From: AP-15 sp050729795
Lineage (GTDB): Bacteria; Pseudomonadota; Alphaproteobacteria; ATCC43930; CGMCC-115725
Reading direction: 5' to 3'
Assembly (NCBI GenBank): GCA_050729795.1
Contig: JBOHME010000006.1
Span: forward strand, 15,234 to 79,233
Length of the DNA stretch: 64,000 nt
The notes beneath the pieces are model-generated. The model saw nothing but the letters and a program-made list of their open reading frames with translations. It made no database searches and was not told where the DNA came from. Position numbers and translations under genes: made by a program. Below, piece after piece: positions 32,999-41,530 of this stretch (its first letter is position 1; each line of letters starts with the position of its first letter).

Positions 32999-34717
32999 TC
33001 AGGAAGCCGCGACCATCGCGTCGGCGATTTTTTCCGCGGTCATCAGGGTCGGGAAATTGGTGTTGGCGCAGGGCACCGTGGGAAAGAGGGAGGCGTCGAC
33101 GACGCGCAGTCCGGCGACACCGCGCACCCGCGCCTGATTGTCGGTCACCGCCATCGGATCATCGTCCGAACCCATACGGCAGGTGCAGGTCGCGTGCCAC
33201 ACCCCGATTGCATTCTTGCGGATGAACTCTTCGAGCGCGTCGTCATCGGTCATCAGCTGGTCAAAGCGGTAACCTTCGACAATGACCTTTTCGATGACCA
33301 TGCGGCGCAGCCAGGCGGGGCCGTCGAGCAGTTTCGCGATGACGTTGGTGATGCGCCGGTTTTTGGCATTGACGACGCCGATCTTGCGCACCCGCTCGGT
33401 GTAGCTTGCCGGAAACGGGTTGCTGGTCGCTTCGCTCAGCGCCGCGCTGACCTGCATCGTACCGAGCCGGCGGAACCCATCCATCAACCGGTCGAGGTCG
33501 CGCCGATCGGAGAGGAGGTTGAACTCGACGACCGGCTCGGCCCGCCAATCGCGCGAGGCGAGCCTGACCTGCCCGGTTTCGGAGAAGGTCTTGTAGACCG
33601 CTGCCAAGAGCGAGCCGATCTGCTCACCGACCGCGTGCCAGGCGGATTTCGAAACCCCGGCGACAAACATGTCGCCCTTGGGCGCGCCGCCGATCCCCGA
33701 CGAATAGCGCAGCGCCAGCAGGATGTGGCGCCGGGTCAGCCCGTTGAGCCGCGAGCCCGGCTTGATAAACGACGAGACGGAGATCGACGGATGGTCCATC
33801 AGCCGCTGTCCGACCCCGGGGACATTGGCGACAATGTCGATGCCGAGATCGCGCAGCTGTCCAGCCGGCCCGATCCCGGCGCGCAAGAGGTGCGCCGGCG
33901 AATGGATCGCTCCCGACGAGACGATGACCTCGCCGCGCCCTTCGCCGACGCGGAACTCGGTCTCCTTGCCCTTGACCATCGCCTTGACGCCGACGCAGCG
34001 GGTGCCCTCGAACAGCAGCCCTTTGACCTGGGTCTCGGCAGAGATCGTCAGATTGTTGCGCAGCCGCGTGCCGGGATCGAGATAGCCGATCGCCGCCGAC
34101 ACCCGGCGGTCGTACAAATTCGAGATCGTGATCGGGAAATAGCCGTCCCGGAACTCGCCGTTCTGGTCCTGGATAAAGGAGAAGCCTGCTTCCTCGAACG
34201 CCTTGGCGACTGCCTTGGCATGGCCGTTCCACAGATCGGGGAAAATGCGGCGGACCGGGATGCGGCCGTCCTTGCCGTGCCACGGCCCGTCAAAATCCAT
34301 GTCGCGCTCGACCTTTTTGAAATAGGGCAAGACCGCGTTCCAGTTCCACCCGGCCGCACCCTTCGCCTCCCACTCGTCATAATCGGTGGGCGCCCCGCGA
34401 TTGGCGAGCTGACCGTTGATCGATGAGCCGCCGCCCAATACGCGCGCCTGCTCGTATTTGCGCAATGGCGGACGGTTCTCTTCGGGCCGGTTGTGGGAGA
34501 TGATTTCGGTGTGGACCTTGAGCTCGGTCCAATGAAAGCGCGGGTCGAAATAGGCGGTGCCGGGATAAGAATCGAGGATTTCGGGCGGCACCCTGCCATG
34601 CGGCGTGTCTTGTCCCGCTTCGCACAGCAGCACCCGGTTGGCGCTCCTGGCCGACAGCCGGTTGGCCATGACCGAGCCGGCCGACCCGCCGCCGACGATG
34701 ATGAAATCGTAATCCAT
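32999..34717 (-). CDS. GMC-family FAD-dependent oxidoreductase
   Basis: This 572-aa flavoprotein of the glucose-methanol-choline family shows the N-terminal FAD motif DFIIVGGGSAGSVMANRLS, RVLGGGSSINGQLANRGAP, GAIHSPAHLLRAGIGP and the C-terminal active-site region GVWHATCTCRMG (catalytic His) with NTNFPTLMTAEKIAD. AGGGAGGGAG precedes the ATG. Likely an alcohol or choline-type dehydrogenase; substrate unknown. The extended upstream ORF is not supported. Confidence 0.9.
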   Translation of the reverse strand: MDYDFIIVGGGSAGSVMANRLSARSANRVLLCEAGQDTPHGRVPPEILDSYPGTAYFDPRFHWTELKVHTEIISHNRPEENRPPLRKYEQARVLGGGSSINGQLANRGAPTDYDEWEAKGAAGWNWNAVLPYFKKVERDMDFDGPWHGKDGRIPVRRIFPDLWNGHAKAVAKAFEEAGFSFIQDQNGEFRDGYFPITISNLYDRRVSAAIGYLDPGTRLRNNLTISAETQVKGLLFEGTRCVGVKAMVKGKETEFRVGEGRGEVIVSSGAIHSPAHLLRAGIGPAGQLRDLGIDIVANVPGVGQRLMDHPSISVSSFIKPGSRLNGLTRRHILLALRYSSGIGGAPKGDMFVAGVSKSAWHAVGEQIGSLLAAVYKTFSETGQVRLASRDWRAEPVVEFNLLSDRRDLDRLMDGFRRLGTMQVSAALSEATSNPFPASYTERVRKIGVVNAKNRRITNVIAKLLDGPAWLRRMVIEKVIVEGYRFDQLMTDDDALEEFIRKNAIGVWHATCTCRMGSDDDPMAVTDNQARVRGVAGLRVVDASLFPTVPCANTNFPTLMTAEKIADAMVAAS

Positions 34718-34855
34718 CTCCCTCCCTCGCAAGCCCGACCGCCATGTCTCCGGGATGCGTGGCACGAGCCCGGCAGCGGCGACTTTCTCACCATCATGAT
34801 GTAATGCAATCGGCCGCAGCCGGATCAAGCCTGGCCAACATCACCAGAGGTGATT

Positions 34856-35335
34856 GTGACCGCAACCGATTTCGCCGCGCCGATCAACGACCGCTGGTTC
34901 GAGGATTACGTGCCTGGTGCCGTCTATGAATATGGTGATGTCGCGATCGGTGAAGCCGAGATCGTAGACTTCGCCCGCCGCTTCGATCCGCAAACGATGC
35001 ATACCGATCCTGCCGCCGCGGCGCAGGGCGATTTTGGCGGGCTGATCGCCAGCGGTTGGCACACCGCCGGGGTGATGATGCGGCTCTTCGTCGCGCATTT
35101 TCTGTCGCGTGTCGCGAGCCTTGCCTCACCCGGCATCGACGAATTGCGCTGGACGCGGCCGGTGCGGCCAGGCGACCGGCTGCACATCCGCGTCACCGTG
35201 CTCGAGGCGACCCGCTCGCGCTCGCGGCCCGACCGCGGCATGGTGCGCAGCCTCGTCGAGGTGTTGAACCAGAATGGCGAGGTGGTGATGAGCCTGAAGC
35301 CGATGAATCTGCTGCGCTGCCGGGAACAGGCATGA
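34856..35335 (+). CDS. MaoC-like (R)-hydratase / dehydratase
   Basis: The 159-aa hotdog-fold protein has FARRFDPQTMHTDPAAA, the hydratase-2 motif with catalytic Asp and His, then GGLIASGWHTAGVMMRL and LRWTRPVRPGDRLHIRVTVL. Enoyl-CoA hydration or a related CoA thioester reaction is expected. AGAGG five bases before the second of two GTG codons decides the start used here. The stop overlaps the metallophosphoesterase start (ATGA). It is divergent from the GMC oxidoreductase. Confidence 0.88.
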   Translation: MTATDFAAPINDRWFEDYVPGAVYEYGDVAIGEAEIVDFARRFDPQTMHTDPAAAAQGDFGGLIASGWHTAGVMMRLFVAHFLSRVASLASPGIDELRWTRPVRPGDRLHIRVTVLEATRSRSRPDRGMVRSLVEVLNQNGEVVMSLKPMNLLRCREQA

Positions 35336-35925
35336 AAATCGGCATCGTCTCCGATCTGCACTGCAACCATCTGGGCTTGCGGCGTGCATTGGAGATTATC
35401 GGCGATGTCGACGAGCTCCTCTGCCTTGGCGACAGCATCTATGAATATCGCTTCTCGAACGAGGTGGTGCGGCTTCTCAGAGAGCGTGGCGCGCGGGTGA
35501 TCCTCGGCAATCACGAGGAGGGCTTCTACGGCGCCCAGGGGGCACGGGCGCGCGGTGCCGACTGGATCGACCCCGGACTGCTCGGCTGGCTCGCCCGCCG
35601 ACCCCACCGGCTCGACCTCGAGTTCGGCGGCAAGCGGCTGCTGGCCGTGCATTCGACACCGTGGGAGCCGCGCGGAACCTATGTTTATCCGCATAGCGAC
35701 CTGCTTCAGCGGTTTGCCGAGGCCGAGGCCGACTTTGTGCTCTACGGCCACACCCATCACCAACTGGTGCGGCGGGTCGGACACGTGCTGGTGATCAATC
35801 CCGGCTCGGCCGGCGAAGCCCGCGACAGCGGCAACGGCAGACAGCTCTCCTGCGCCGTTCTGGATACCGCGAGCGAGGAGGTCGTGCTGACCGATTTCCC
35901 CGACCCAAGCCGCTCCTCAGCCTAG
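35332..35925 (+). CDS. Calcineurin-like metallophosphoesterase (YfcE/MJ0936 type)
   Basis: The 197-aa protein has all dimetal-site motifs: SDLHCN (Asp8, His10), GDS (Asp34), LGNHEEG (Asn60, His61), VHSTPWEP and YGHTHHQ. NPGSAGEARD is near the C-terminus. It is a small cytoplasmic phosphodiesterase of the YfcE group, whose physiological substrates are mostly unknown. Translationally coupled to the MaoC gene through an ATGA overlap. Its stop overlaps the end of a small ORF on the other strand. Confidence 0.9.
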   Translation: MKIGIVSDLHCNHLGLRRALEIIGDVDELLCLGDSIYEYRFSNEVVRLLRERGARVILGNHEEGFYGAQGARARGADWIDPGLLGWLARRPHRLDLEFGGKRLLAVHSTPWEPRGTYVYPHSDLLQRFAEAEADFVLYGHTHHQLVRRVGHVLVINPGSAGEARDSGNGRQLSCAVLDTASEEVVLTDFPDPSRSSA

Positions 35926-36035
35926 CGAAGACCGAGATTGCGAAACTCCGCGCGCAGCGAGCTCAGGGCCAAGAGGCAATAGAGGCCCGCCAGAGTGACC
36001 GCGACAGCGGTGCCGACAACCAGCGACTTTTTCAT
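35922..36035 (-). CDS. Small single-pass membrane protein (37 aa), hypothetical
   Basis: A short frame begins MKKSLVVGTAVAVTLAGLYC and continues with a hydrophobic segment and a basic end (RNLGLR). GGGAGAGATC directly precedes the ATG, an excellent ribosome site. It overlaps the metallophosphoesterase stop by four bases in convergent orientation and follows the hydantoinase gene on the same strand. I do not recognise a family. It could be a membrane microprotein or a chance frame. Confidence 0.45.
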   Translation of the reverse strand: MKKSLVVGTAVAVTLAGLYCLLALSSLRAEFRNLGLR

Positions 36036-36061
36036 GATCTCTCCCGGCCGGTGCGGCGTCC

Positions 36062-37492
36062 CTAGACGATCGGGCGGGCTCTGACCGCGTCCGGCAACTT
36101 CCGCGGCACAAACTGCCCGTCCTTCAAATCGCCGGAGAAATTACTGCCCTCGACGATGATCTTGCCGCGCAACATGGTCAGCGACGGCCAGGCGGCGAGA
36201 TCGCGGCCTTCCCACGGGGAATAATCGGCCTCGTGCATCTCGGCTGCGCGCACGGTGTGGCGCCGGCGCGAATCGAGCAAGACGATATCGGCGTCCGAGC
36301 CGACCGCGAGCGCGCCCTTCCTCGGATAGAGCCCCATGATCTTCGCCGCGTTGGCTGACACCAGACCGACAAAATCGACAAGGCTGCGGCCGCGCTTTTC
36401 GACCGTCTCGGTGTAGATCAGTGACAGCCGTGGCTCGACCCCGGCATTGCCACCCGTCGTGTCGTCGATCCGCCGCCCCTGCAATTTGATCCGCAGCGGA
36501 CAGCAGATCTCGTCGGTGGCGACGGTCTGGATCGCACCGTGATCGGTCGCCGCCCACAGCGCCTCGTGATCCGCCTGGAACTTCAATGACGGGTAGGTGT
36601 GGTAGATCTGGCCGTTCGGCCTCTTATAGTCTTCGGCCGTATACATCAAATATTGGTGCAGGGTCTCACCATAGATCGGCACGCCATTGGCTCGCGCCGC
36701 CGCGATCGCCCGAACCCCGGTCGCGGCCGAGGTGTGCATCATGTAGAGTGCGGCACCCTCGACATTGGCGGCGAGCCGGATCACCCGGTTAAAGGCCAAA
36801 TCCTCGGAGAGCGTGGTGTGCACCTCCGCCATGTTCTCGAAGCCCGTCCGGTCCTCGCGCAAGAGCTTTTCGTACATATGCATGACAAGATCGTTGTCCT
36901 CGGCGTGGATCGCGGCGATGCCGCCCGCTTGCGCCAGGACCTTCAGGACCTCCCAGATATCACCAAAATCGACCATCCGGCCTTTGCGGCTGGGGGTGAT
37001 GTCGGTCGTGAAAATCTTGACCGAGGGATGCCCGGCCTGCACCGCCTCGGCGAGTTGCGGCAGTAGTTCGGGTGGCAATTTGCCCTGCACCATCGTGTGA
37101 AAGGCATAGTCGCAATGGCAATCGCCGGCCCATTCCTGCTGCCGCCGCTCGATCGCCTGCTGCACATTGTCGCCGTCGCCGACCAATGCGAAATCGAGGA
37201 TCGTTGTGGTGCCGCCGTGGAGTGCCGCCTGGCTGACCCGCGCCGGCCCGTCGGTCATCTGATGCTGGGTGGTGCCAGGCACGACGATCGGCCAGCGGCA
37301 ATGCACATGCGGGTCGATGCCGCCCGGAATAACGATCTGCCCCGCCGCGTCGACGGTTCGGCCGGCACCAACCACGGCAAGGCTGCCCGGTGCACCGATT
37401 GCCGCGATCTTGCCGCCGGCGACCCCGATATCGGCCGGCTCGGCTCCCGAGGGCAGCACGGCAAGACCCTTGGCGATGATGACATCGAACAT
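36062..37492 (-). CDS. Hydantoinase/dihydropyrimidinase-like amidohydrolase
   Basis: The 476-aa protein is a cyclic amidohydrolase: PGGIDPHVHCRWP (metal His pair), a lysine in HPSVKIFTTD that matches the carboxylated bridging Lys, AIHAEDNDLV, YMMHTSAATGVRAI, and the late ATDHGAIQTVATDEI metal Asp region. Its C-terminal part has RLSLIYTETVEKRG and GALAVGSDADIVLLD. GGAGGGTGGG precedes the ATG. The residues around the active site differ from classic D-hydantoinase, so the ring substrate is uncertain. It follows the enolase-superfamily gene by about 20 bases, suggesting an operon. Confidence 0.85.
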   Translation of the reverse strand: MFDVIIAKGLAVLPSGAEPADIGVAGGKIAAIGAPGSLAVVGAGRTVDAAGQIVIPGGIDPHVHCRWPIVVPGTTQHQMTDGPARVSQAALHGGTTTILDFALVGDGDNVQQAIERRQQEWAGDCHCDYAFHTMVQGKLPPELLPQLAEAVQAGHPSVKIFTTDITPSRKGRMVDFGDIWEVLKVLAQAGGIAAIHAEDNDLVMHMYEKLLREDRTGFENMAEVHTTLSEDLAFNRVIRLAANVEGAALYMMHTSAATGVRAIAAARANGVPIYGETLHQYLMYTAEDYKRPNGQIYHTYPSLKFQADHEALWAATDHGAIQTVATDEICCPLRIKLQGRRIDDTTGGNAGVEPRLSLIYTETVEKRGRSLVDFVGLVSANAAKIMGLYPRKGALAVGSDADIVLLDSRRRHTVRAAEMHEADYSPWEGRDLAAWPSLTMLRGKIIVEGSNFSGDLKDGQFVPRKLPDAVRARPIV

Positions 37493-37515
37493 CCCACCCT
37501 CCGTCCAATCCGAAT

Positions 37516-38616
37516 TCAGCCGGCGCGATAGCGATCGATCGTCGAGTCGTCGAATTCGAGCCCGAGACCCGGCACCGTCGGCAGCACCAATTCGCCATCT
37601 TGCTGCTGCGGCACCTCTTTGAACAACGGCATCAGCCACGGCATGTATTCGACGGTCAGCCCGTTTGGGATCGCGCCGATCAGATGGACATGAACCTCGG
37701 GGATCAAGTGACTGACGACCGGCAGGTTGAACGCCTCGGCCATGCCGGCGACCTTGAGCCACTGGGTGATGCCGCCGACCCGCACGAGATCGATCATCAC
37801 GACATCGACCGAACGGGCTTCGAGCATGTGGCGGAACGGCGCGATACCCCAGACATATTCGCCGCCCGCGACCGGTGTCGACAGCGCCGCGGTGATGCGG
37901 GCGAGCCCCGGAAAATCATCGGCGGTCGTCACATCCTCGAGCCAATAGAGGCCGACCCCGGCATCCTCGACACGGCGGCCAATATCGATCGCCTGTTCCG
38001 GCCGCCAGCGCTGGTTGATGTCGCACATCAGCTTGATGTCGGGACCGATCGCTTCGCGCACCCGGCGCATGCGCTCGACCTCTTTCGCTGGCGTCGTCTC
38101 GCCCGGCAAGGCCAGCTGGGTCTTCATCTCGCGCCAGCCCTTGTCCTTGAGCGTGGCGGCGGCTCGAACCACCCGGTCGAGGCTCAGCCCGCGCATCAAC
38201 GCACCGCTGGCATAGGTTGGAACCCGATCGCGGGCGCCGCCGAGGAGTTTCCATAACGGCAACCCGATCGCTTTGGCGCGCAGGTCCCACAGCGCGGTAT
38301 CGATCGCCGAATGCGCCAAATTGAAGATGCCGCCGGGTCCGGCCGATCCCGCCGCGGCGCGCAATTTCGCCGCGACCATCTCGACCCGTACCGGGTCCTC
38401 GCCGACGCACAGCGCCCCCAATTCCTCGACCGCGTGCTTCAGGCTGCCGGTCAACGCGCCGCCAAAATAGGTGGCGCCGACCCCGACGGCACCATCGTCG
38501 GTTTCGATTTCGAGGGTCACGATCGGCCGGGTGCCGTTGGGATTCTCAGCCGCCCCTGCGAGTGGCTCGTCGGCCGGAAGTGCTACGATGTTGGCTCGGA
38601 TGCCGGTGACCTTCAT
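37516..38616 (-). CDS. Mandelate racemase/muconate lactonizing enzyme family protein
   Basis: This 366-aa enolase-superfamily enzyme has a capping domain (MKVTGIRANIVALPADEPLA) and a barrel with a lysine in WREMKTQLALPG. The metal ligands are Asp in MCDINQRW, Glu in WLEDVTTADD and Glu in AGGEYVWG, and a C-terminal His lies in SHLIPEVHVHL. It probably abstracts an alpha proton from a carboxylate, acting as a sugar-acid dehydratase or racemase. It sits between the class II aldolase and the hydantoinase, which suggests one catabolic operon. Confidence 0.87.
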   Translation of the reverse strand: MKVTGIRANIVALPADEPLAGAAENPNGTRPIVTLEIETDDGAVGVGATYFGGALTGSLKHAVEELGALCVGEDPVRVEMVAAKLRAAAGSAGPGGIFNLAHSAIDTALWDLRAKAIGLPLWKLLGGARDRVPTYASGALMRGLSLDRVVRAAATLKDKGWREMKTQLALPGETTPAKEVERMRRVREAIGPDIKLMCDINQRWRPEQAIDIGRRVEDAGVGLYWLEDVTTADDFPGLARITAALSTPVAGGEYVWGIAPFRHMLEARSVDVVMIDLVRVGGITQWLKVAGMAEAFNLPVVSHLIPEVHVHLIGAIPNGLTVEYMPWLMPLFKEVPQQQDGELVLPTVPGLGLEFDDSTIDRYRAG

Positions 38617-38633
38617 CGGACGGTCCTCGAGGG

Positions 38634-39419
38634 CTAGCTCTGGTAGCTCGGGTCGAGCCGGTCGAGCATCCGCAACAGGGCCGGCCATTCGCGCTGACCC
38701 TGCAAGCGGGGCATATTGCCGGCAAATTGCGCCGCTTGACGCTCGCAGGTCTCGGGCGACGGGACCACCATCGTAGCGCCAGAGGCAACCGCGGCCTGGA
38801 TCTTCAATTGCGCCGCGGCGGAGCGCTCGAAATGGTAGGTCAGCGAAAACGCCTCGGCGACGTTGCGCCCGGTCGCCAACAGGCCGTGATTGCGCAACAC
38901 CAGCACCGGATGATTGCCGATCGACTGCTGCAAGCGTTCGCGCTCGTCCATCTGGAGCGAGACGCCCTCGTAATCGTGATAGCCGAGCCGGTTGTAGAAC
39001 CGCATCGCCCATTGCGACAGCGGCAGAAGGCCCTCTTCCAGCGCGCCGACCGCGATATCGGCCTCGGTGTGCGTGTGCACGACGCATTCGACATCGGACC
39101 GGCCGAGATAGATCGCGCCATGGATGACGACGCCGGCGTTGATCGGCTCGTATTCCGAGGGCTCGATCAAATGGCCGTCGGTGATATCGACCTTCAAGAG
39201 GTTCGAGGCGGTGATCTCGTCGAACATCAGCCCCGATGGGTTGATCAGCATCTGGTCGGTGGTGCCGGGTACCCGCGCCGAATTATGGGTCAGCACCAGA
39301 TCGTCCCACCCAAAATGCGCGATCAGGCGGTAGCAGGCGGCGAGATCGACCCGCACCTTCCATTCCTCCGCGCTAATGTGAGCCGGCCGGTGCGAGAGAT
39401 TGGTTTCAAGCGTGTCCAT
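38634..39419 (-). CDS. Class II aldolase/adducin family protein
   Basis: The 261-aa protein has RLIAHFGWDDLVLTHNSAR, INPSGLMFDEITASNLLKVD, the zinc-binding VVHTHTEADIAVGAL and VLRNHGLLATGRNVAEAF. These are the hallmarks of fuculose-phosphate-aldolase-like enzymes. Relatives act on phosphorylated or free ketoses, or as decarboxylases. It starts the minus-strand operon aldolase, enolase-superfamily enzyme, hydantoinase, with 17 bases to the next gene. Confidence 0.9.
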   Translation of the reverse strand: MDTLETNLSHRPAHISAEEWKVRVDLAACYRLIAHFGWDDLVLTHNSARVPGTTDQMLINPSGLMFDEITASNLLKVDITDGHLIEPSEYEPINAGVVIHGAIYLGRSDVECVVHTHTEADIAVGALEEGLLPLSQWAMRFYNRLGYHDYEGVSLQMDERERLQQSIGNHPVLVLRNHGLLATGRNVAEAFSLTYHFERSAAAQLKIQAAVASGATMVVPSPETCERQAAQFAGNMPRLQGQREWPALLRMLDRLDPSYQS

Positions 39420-39580
39420 TCTTGTTCTCCGGTTCAGCCGCGAAGCCCGGCCATCGAGATCAACAGGCTCGCGCAGATTTCGGCCTGAGGCAAGCGCAGC
39501 GGGCTCGCGCCGCAGTCAGCCTTTTTCGCTGTTGCAAATATCCTTTCGATCTCCATATTTGCGCTGTAGCGTTTTCCCAG

Positions 39581-40087
39581 ATGGCCATCACGTTCGATCC
39601 GGCGAAAAACGTGAGGAACATTGCCGAGCGCGGGCTGTCAGTCGGGCGGGTGGCCGACCTCGATTGGGAAACGGCGGTTGTTTTAGAGGATCGCCGGCGC
39701 GATTACGGCGAGCCGCGGCCGCGGGTGATGGCGCGCCTCGACGGCCGTCTCCATGCGGCGGTGGTGACGACGCGCGGCGAGAATTTGCGGGTCATCGGCT
39801 TCCGCCGAGCAAACAGACGAGAGGTGCGGCCCTGTGGCAAAAAAGAGAGTGGACGCCAAGGCGCGGCCTGCGGCGGAGGTGCTGACCGAGTTCGTTGGCG
39901 AAAAGGCAACCCAGGCCTTGATGCCGCGCAGCCGTGGCCGGCCGCAGAAGCCGGACAAGAAAGTCAACCAGACGCTGCGCCTCGACCCGGATGTACTCGA
40001 AGCGTATCGACAGGAAGGCCGAGGCTGGCAGACCCGCATCAACGAAGTGCTGCGCCAGCACAAACCGCGCCGCGAGTGAGGCGCTAA
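39581..40087 (+). CDS. brnT: BrnT-like toxin with run-on C-terminus overlapping brnA
   Basis: Residues 1 to about 88 match BrnT RNase-type toxins: MAITFDPAKNVRNIAERGLS, DLDWETAVVLEDRRRDYGE, LHAAVVTTRGENLRVIGFRR and ANRREV. Family members end a few residues later. This frame lacks the stop and continues for about 80 low-complexity residues through the whole brnA gene in another frame. Either the stop was lost by point change or a base is wrong near 39835. The partner antitoxin follows directly. BrnT normally inhibits translation and is neutralised by BrnA, which also represses the operon. Confidence 0.7.
   Translation: MAITFDPAKNVRNIAERGLSVGRVADLDWETAVVLEDRRRDYGEPRPRVMARLDGRLHAAVVTTRGENLRVIGFRRANRREVRPCGKKESGRQGAACGGGADRVRWRKGNPGLDAAQPWPAAEAGQESQPDAAPRPGCTRSVSTGRPRLADPHQRSAAPAQTAPRVRR
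39834..40079 (+). CDS. brnA: BrnA-like antitoxin
   Basis: The 81-aa protein has a basic N-terminus (MAKKRVDAK), RSRGRPQKPDKKVNQTLRLD and PDVLEAYRQEGRGWQTRINEVLRQH. The last is the ribbon-helix-helix region of BrnA antitoxins. A GTG start with GAGAGG upstream lies inside the run-on end of brnT. It should bind BrnT and the operon promoter. Confidence 0.8.
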   Translation: MAKKRVDAKARPAAEVLTEFVGEKATQALMPRSRGRPQKPDKKVNQTLRLDPDVLEAYRQEGRGWQTRINEVLRQHKPRRE

Positions 40088-40131
40088 ACTCCTCGGATTC
40101 GATAACTGTTCCCGTCCATTGCTGATTCGTG

Positions 40132-40320
40132 TCAACTAGCGAACTCCTTGTCAGCGGTGACAAGCCAGCGGACTTCTGCCTGGATACGCCGCCAAAGTTC
40201 GTCGTCAGCCATCCTCCGCCAACCTTGAACCAGCACCGTAACGGCGTCATAGCCCTGCGCATTCAGAAGATCGGCGATTTCTCGGGGTAGATTCTCATCG
40301 ATTTTCAGCCGAGCGGCCAC
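40132..40320 (-). pseudogene. DUF5615 (PIN-like) toxin, truncated
   Basis: The 62-codon frame shows LKIDENLPREIADLLNAQGYDAVTV and RRIQAEVRWLVTADKEFA, the first half of DUF5615 PIN-like toxins (acidic active-site candidates Asp/Glu near the start and Asp at DKEF). Family members continue for about 50 more residues, including a Y-P-P-G-T-H-type segment that is absent here in any frame. The GTG start overlaps the end of the DUF433 gene by 16 bases. The protein is probably non-functional. Confidence 0.65.
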
Positions 40321-40559
40321 TGCTGACCATCGCCTTGCAGCGGTCCGAAGCTGGCGGTACTGGCCGCCGCGGCGGCGAATTTCAATGCCGCCTCGATGTC
40401 TTCGGTTGTCAACTGTGGCCAGGACTCCACGATCCGCTTGGGCGTATGCCCCTTAGCGAAGCTCCCGACGATGACGCTGACCGGAACGCGCGTGCCCTTG
40501 ATGCACGGCTTGCCGTGATGGATCGCGGGATCGACGACGATACGCTCGCCCCAGTTCAT
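40305..40559 (-). CDS. DUF433 antitoxin-like protein
   Basis: This 84-aa protein is clearly DUF433: RIVVDPAIHHGKPCIKGTRV, PVSVIVGSFAKGHTPKRIVE and LTTEDIEAALKFAA. The family has a helix-turn-helix fold and usually pairs with a PIN-like DUF5615 toxin, as here, with the toxin remnant directly downstream and overlapping. It is a likely antitoxin and autorepressor. The C-terminus (FGPLQGDGQQWPLG) is weakly conserved. Confidence 0.85.
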   Translation of the reverse strand: MNWGERIVVDPAIHHGKPCIKGTRVPVSVIVGSFAKGHTPKRIVESWPQLTTEDIEAALKFAAAAASTASFGPLQGDGQQWPLG

Positions 40560-40569
40560 GAGCAGCCAC

Positions 40570-41025
40570 TCATTGGCTCATAAAGGGTCGGATAGCCTGC
40601 ATGAATTTGGCCTTGGTTTCGGGACCTTCCCGGTAAGCACCATGGATAAGCCCGCTCCAACCAAGATGCATATCCGGTTCTTCCTGATCGTCGCCGCTCC
40701 GCCAAATATTCGCAGAATCGAGAACGCACTTTCCCGTCTTATGTATGAATTTTAATGTTTCAGGATCACACATGCTGTGACCATTAAACTCGGCATAGTG
40801 TTTATGTTCATTAGCGTCGTAAAAATCAATTTCTAGAAAATCGCCCGCTAACCGAGACCAAAATACCAGAACGAAGCACTTGTTGAGCTGCCAATCGTAG
40901 TGATTTTCGAACCAAGAGGTCGATCCAGAAGTGTTATCGGCCGATTTACCCGGCCAAAGAGTGTAGAATCGCGCGTGCTGGCCGCACTGCCTTTGCTGCT
41001 CATGCACGTCGGCCCCGCCGGCCAT
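40570..41025 (-). CDS. Hypothetical protein (151 aa)
   Basis: I do not recognise this protein. It is rich in aromatic residues and histidine (WFENHYDWQLNKCFVLVFWS, FYDANEHKHYAEFNGHSM, DMHLGWSGLIHGAYREG) and has three cysteines in its central part. No signal peptide or membrane segment is evident, and the N-terminal start is uncertain. The region is more AT-rich than surrounding catabolic genes. It is close to the DUF433/DUF5615 pair on the same strand, so it may belong to the same acquired island. Confidence 0.5.
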   Translation of the reverse strand: MAGGADVHEQQRQCGQHARFYTLWPGKSADNTSGSTSWFENHYDWQLNKCFVLVFWSRLAGDFLEIDFYDANEHKHYAEFNGHSMCDPETLKFIHKTGKCVLDSANIWRSGDDQEEPDMHLGWSGLIHGAYREGPETKAKFMQAIRPFMSQ

Positions 41026-41132
41026 CGGACCGCCCGTCGAAGCTGGATGTGCGCACGATAGGTGGAAGCGAAAGCGAAAGGGCTATAATGGCGGCAGGCA
41101 CCATCGCGCGCCAATCGCTCACCCCGGAATCT

Positions 41133-41525
41133 TTACACCGGTGTGAACATCGGCACCGGCGGGCCGCCATCGCTGGGCTTGAAGACGAGCTTTACCGCCT
41201 GGCCGATTTTGATCTGGTCGAGATCGCAATCGACGATGTTGGTCATCATCGTCGGCCCCTCGGCGAGGGTCACGTAGCCGATCGCGTAGGGGACGGGAGT
41301 TCGGCGCATAACGCTATAAGTATAAATCACCCCATTGCCCGAAGCCTGCTGCAATTCAGTATTGTCGCTGAAACAGAACGGACAAAATTTCCGGGGATAA
41401 TAGTGGAGCTTGCCGCAGGCGTTGCACTTTCCGATCATCAATTTTCCTTGCGTCGCGGCGTCCCAGAACGCCTGTGTTTCGAGATTAGGGACCGGGCCCT
41501 GGATCTTGCGGTCCTGGCTCTGCAT
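41133..41525 (-). CDS. DUF35 zinc-ribbon/OB-fold protein (acyl-CoA-associated)
   Basis: The 130-aa protein has the rubredoxin-like zinc ribbon CNACGKLHYYPRKFCPFC (about residues 33-50) and an OB-fold (GNGVIYTYSVMRRTPVPYAI). This is the DUF35 architecture seen in partners of thiolase-like or hydratase enzymes, for example in steroid side-chain degradation. It lies 5 bases after the thiolase-like gene on the same strand, and the two products very likely form a complex. The start codon is inferred from the family N-terminus. Confidence 0.9.
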   Translation of the reverse strand: MQSQDRKIQGPVPNLETQAFWDAATQGKLMIGKCNACGKLHYYPRKFCPFCFSDNTELQQASGNGVIYTYSVMRRTPVPYAIGYVTLAEGPTMMTNIVDCDLDQIKIGQAVKLVFKPSDGGPPVPMFTPV

Positions 41526-41530
41526 CGCCG

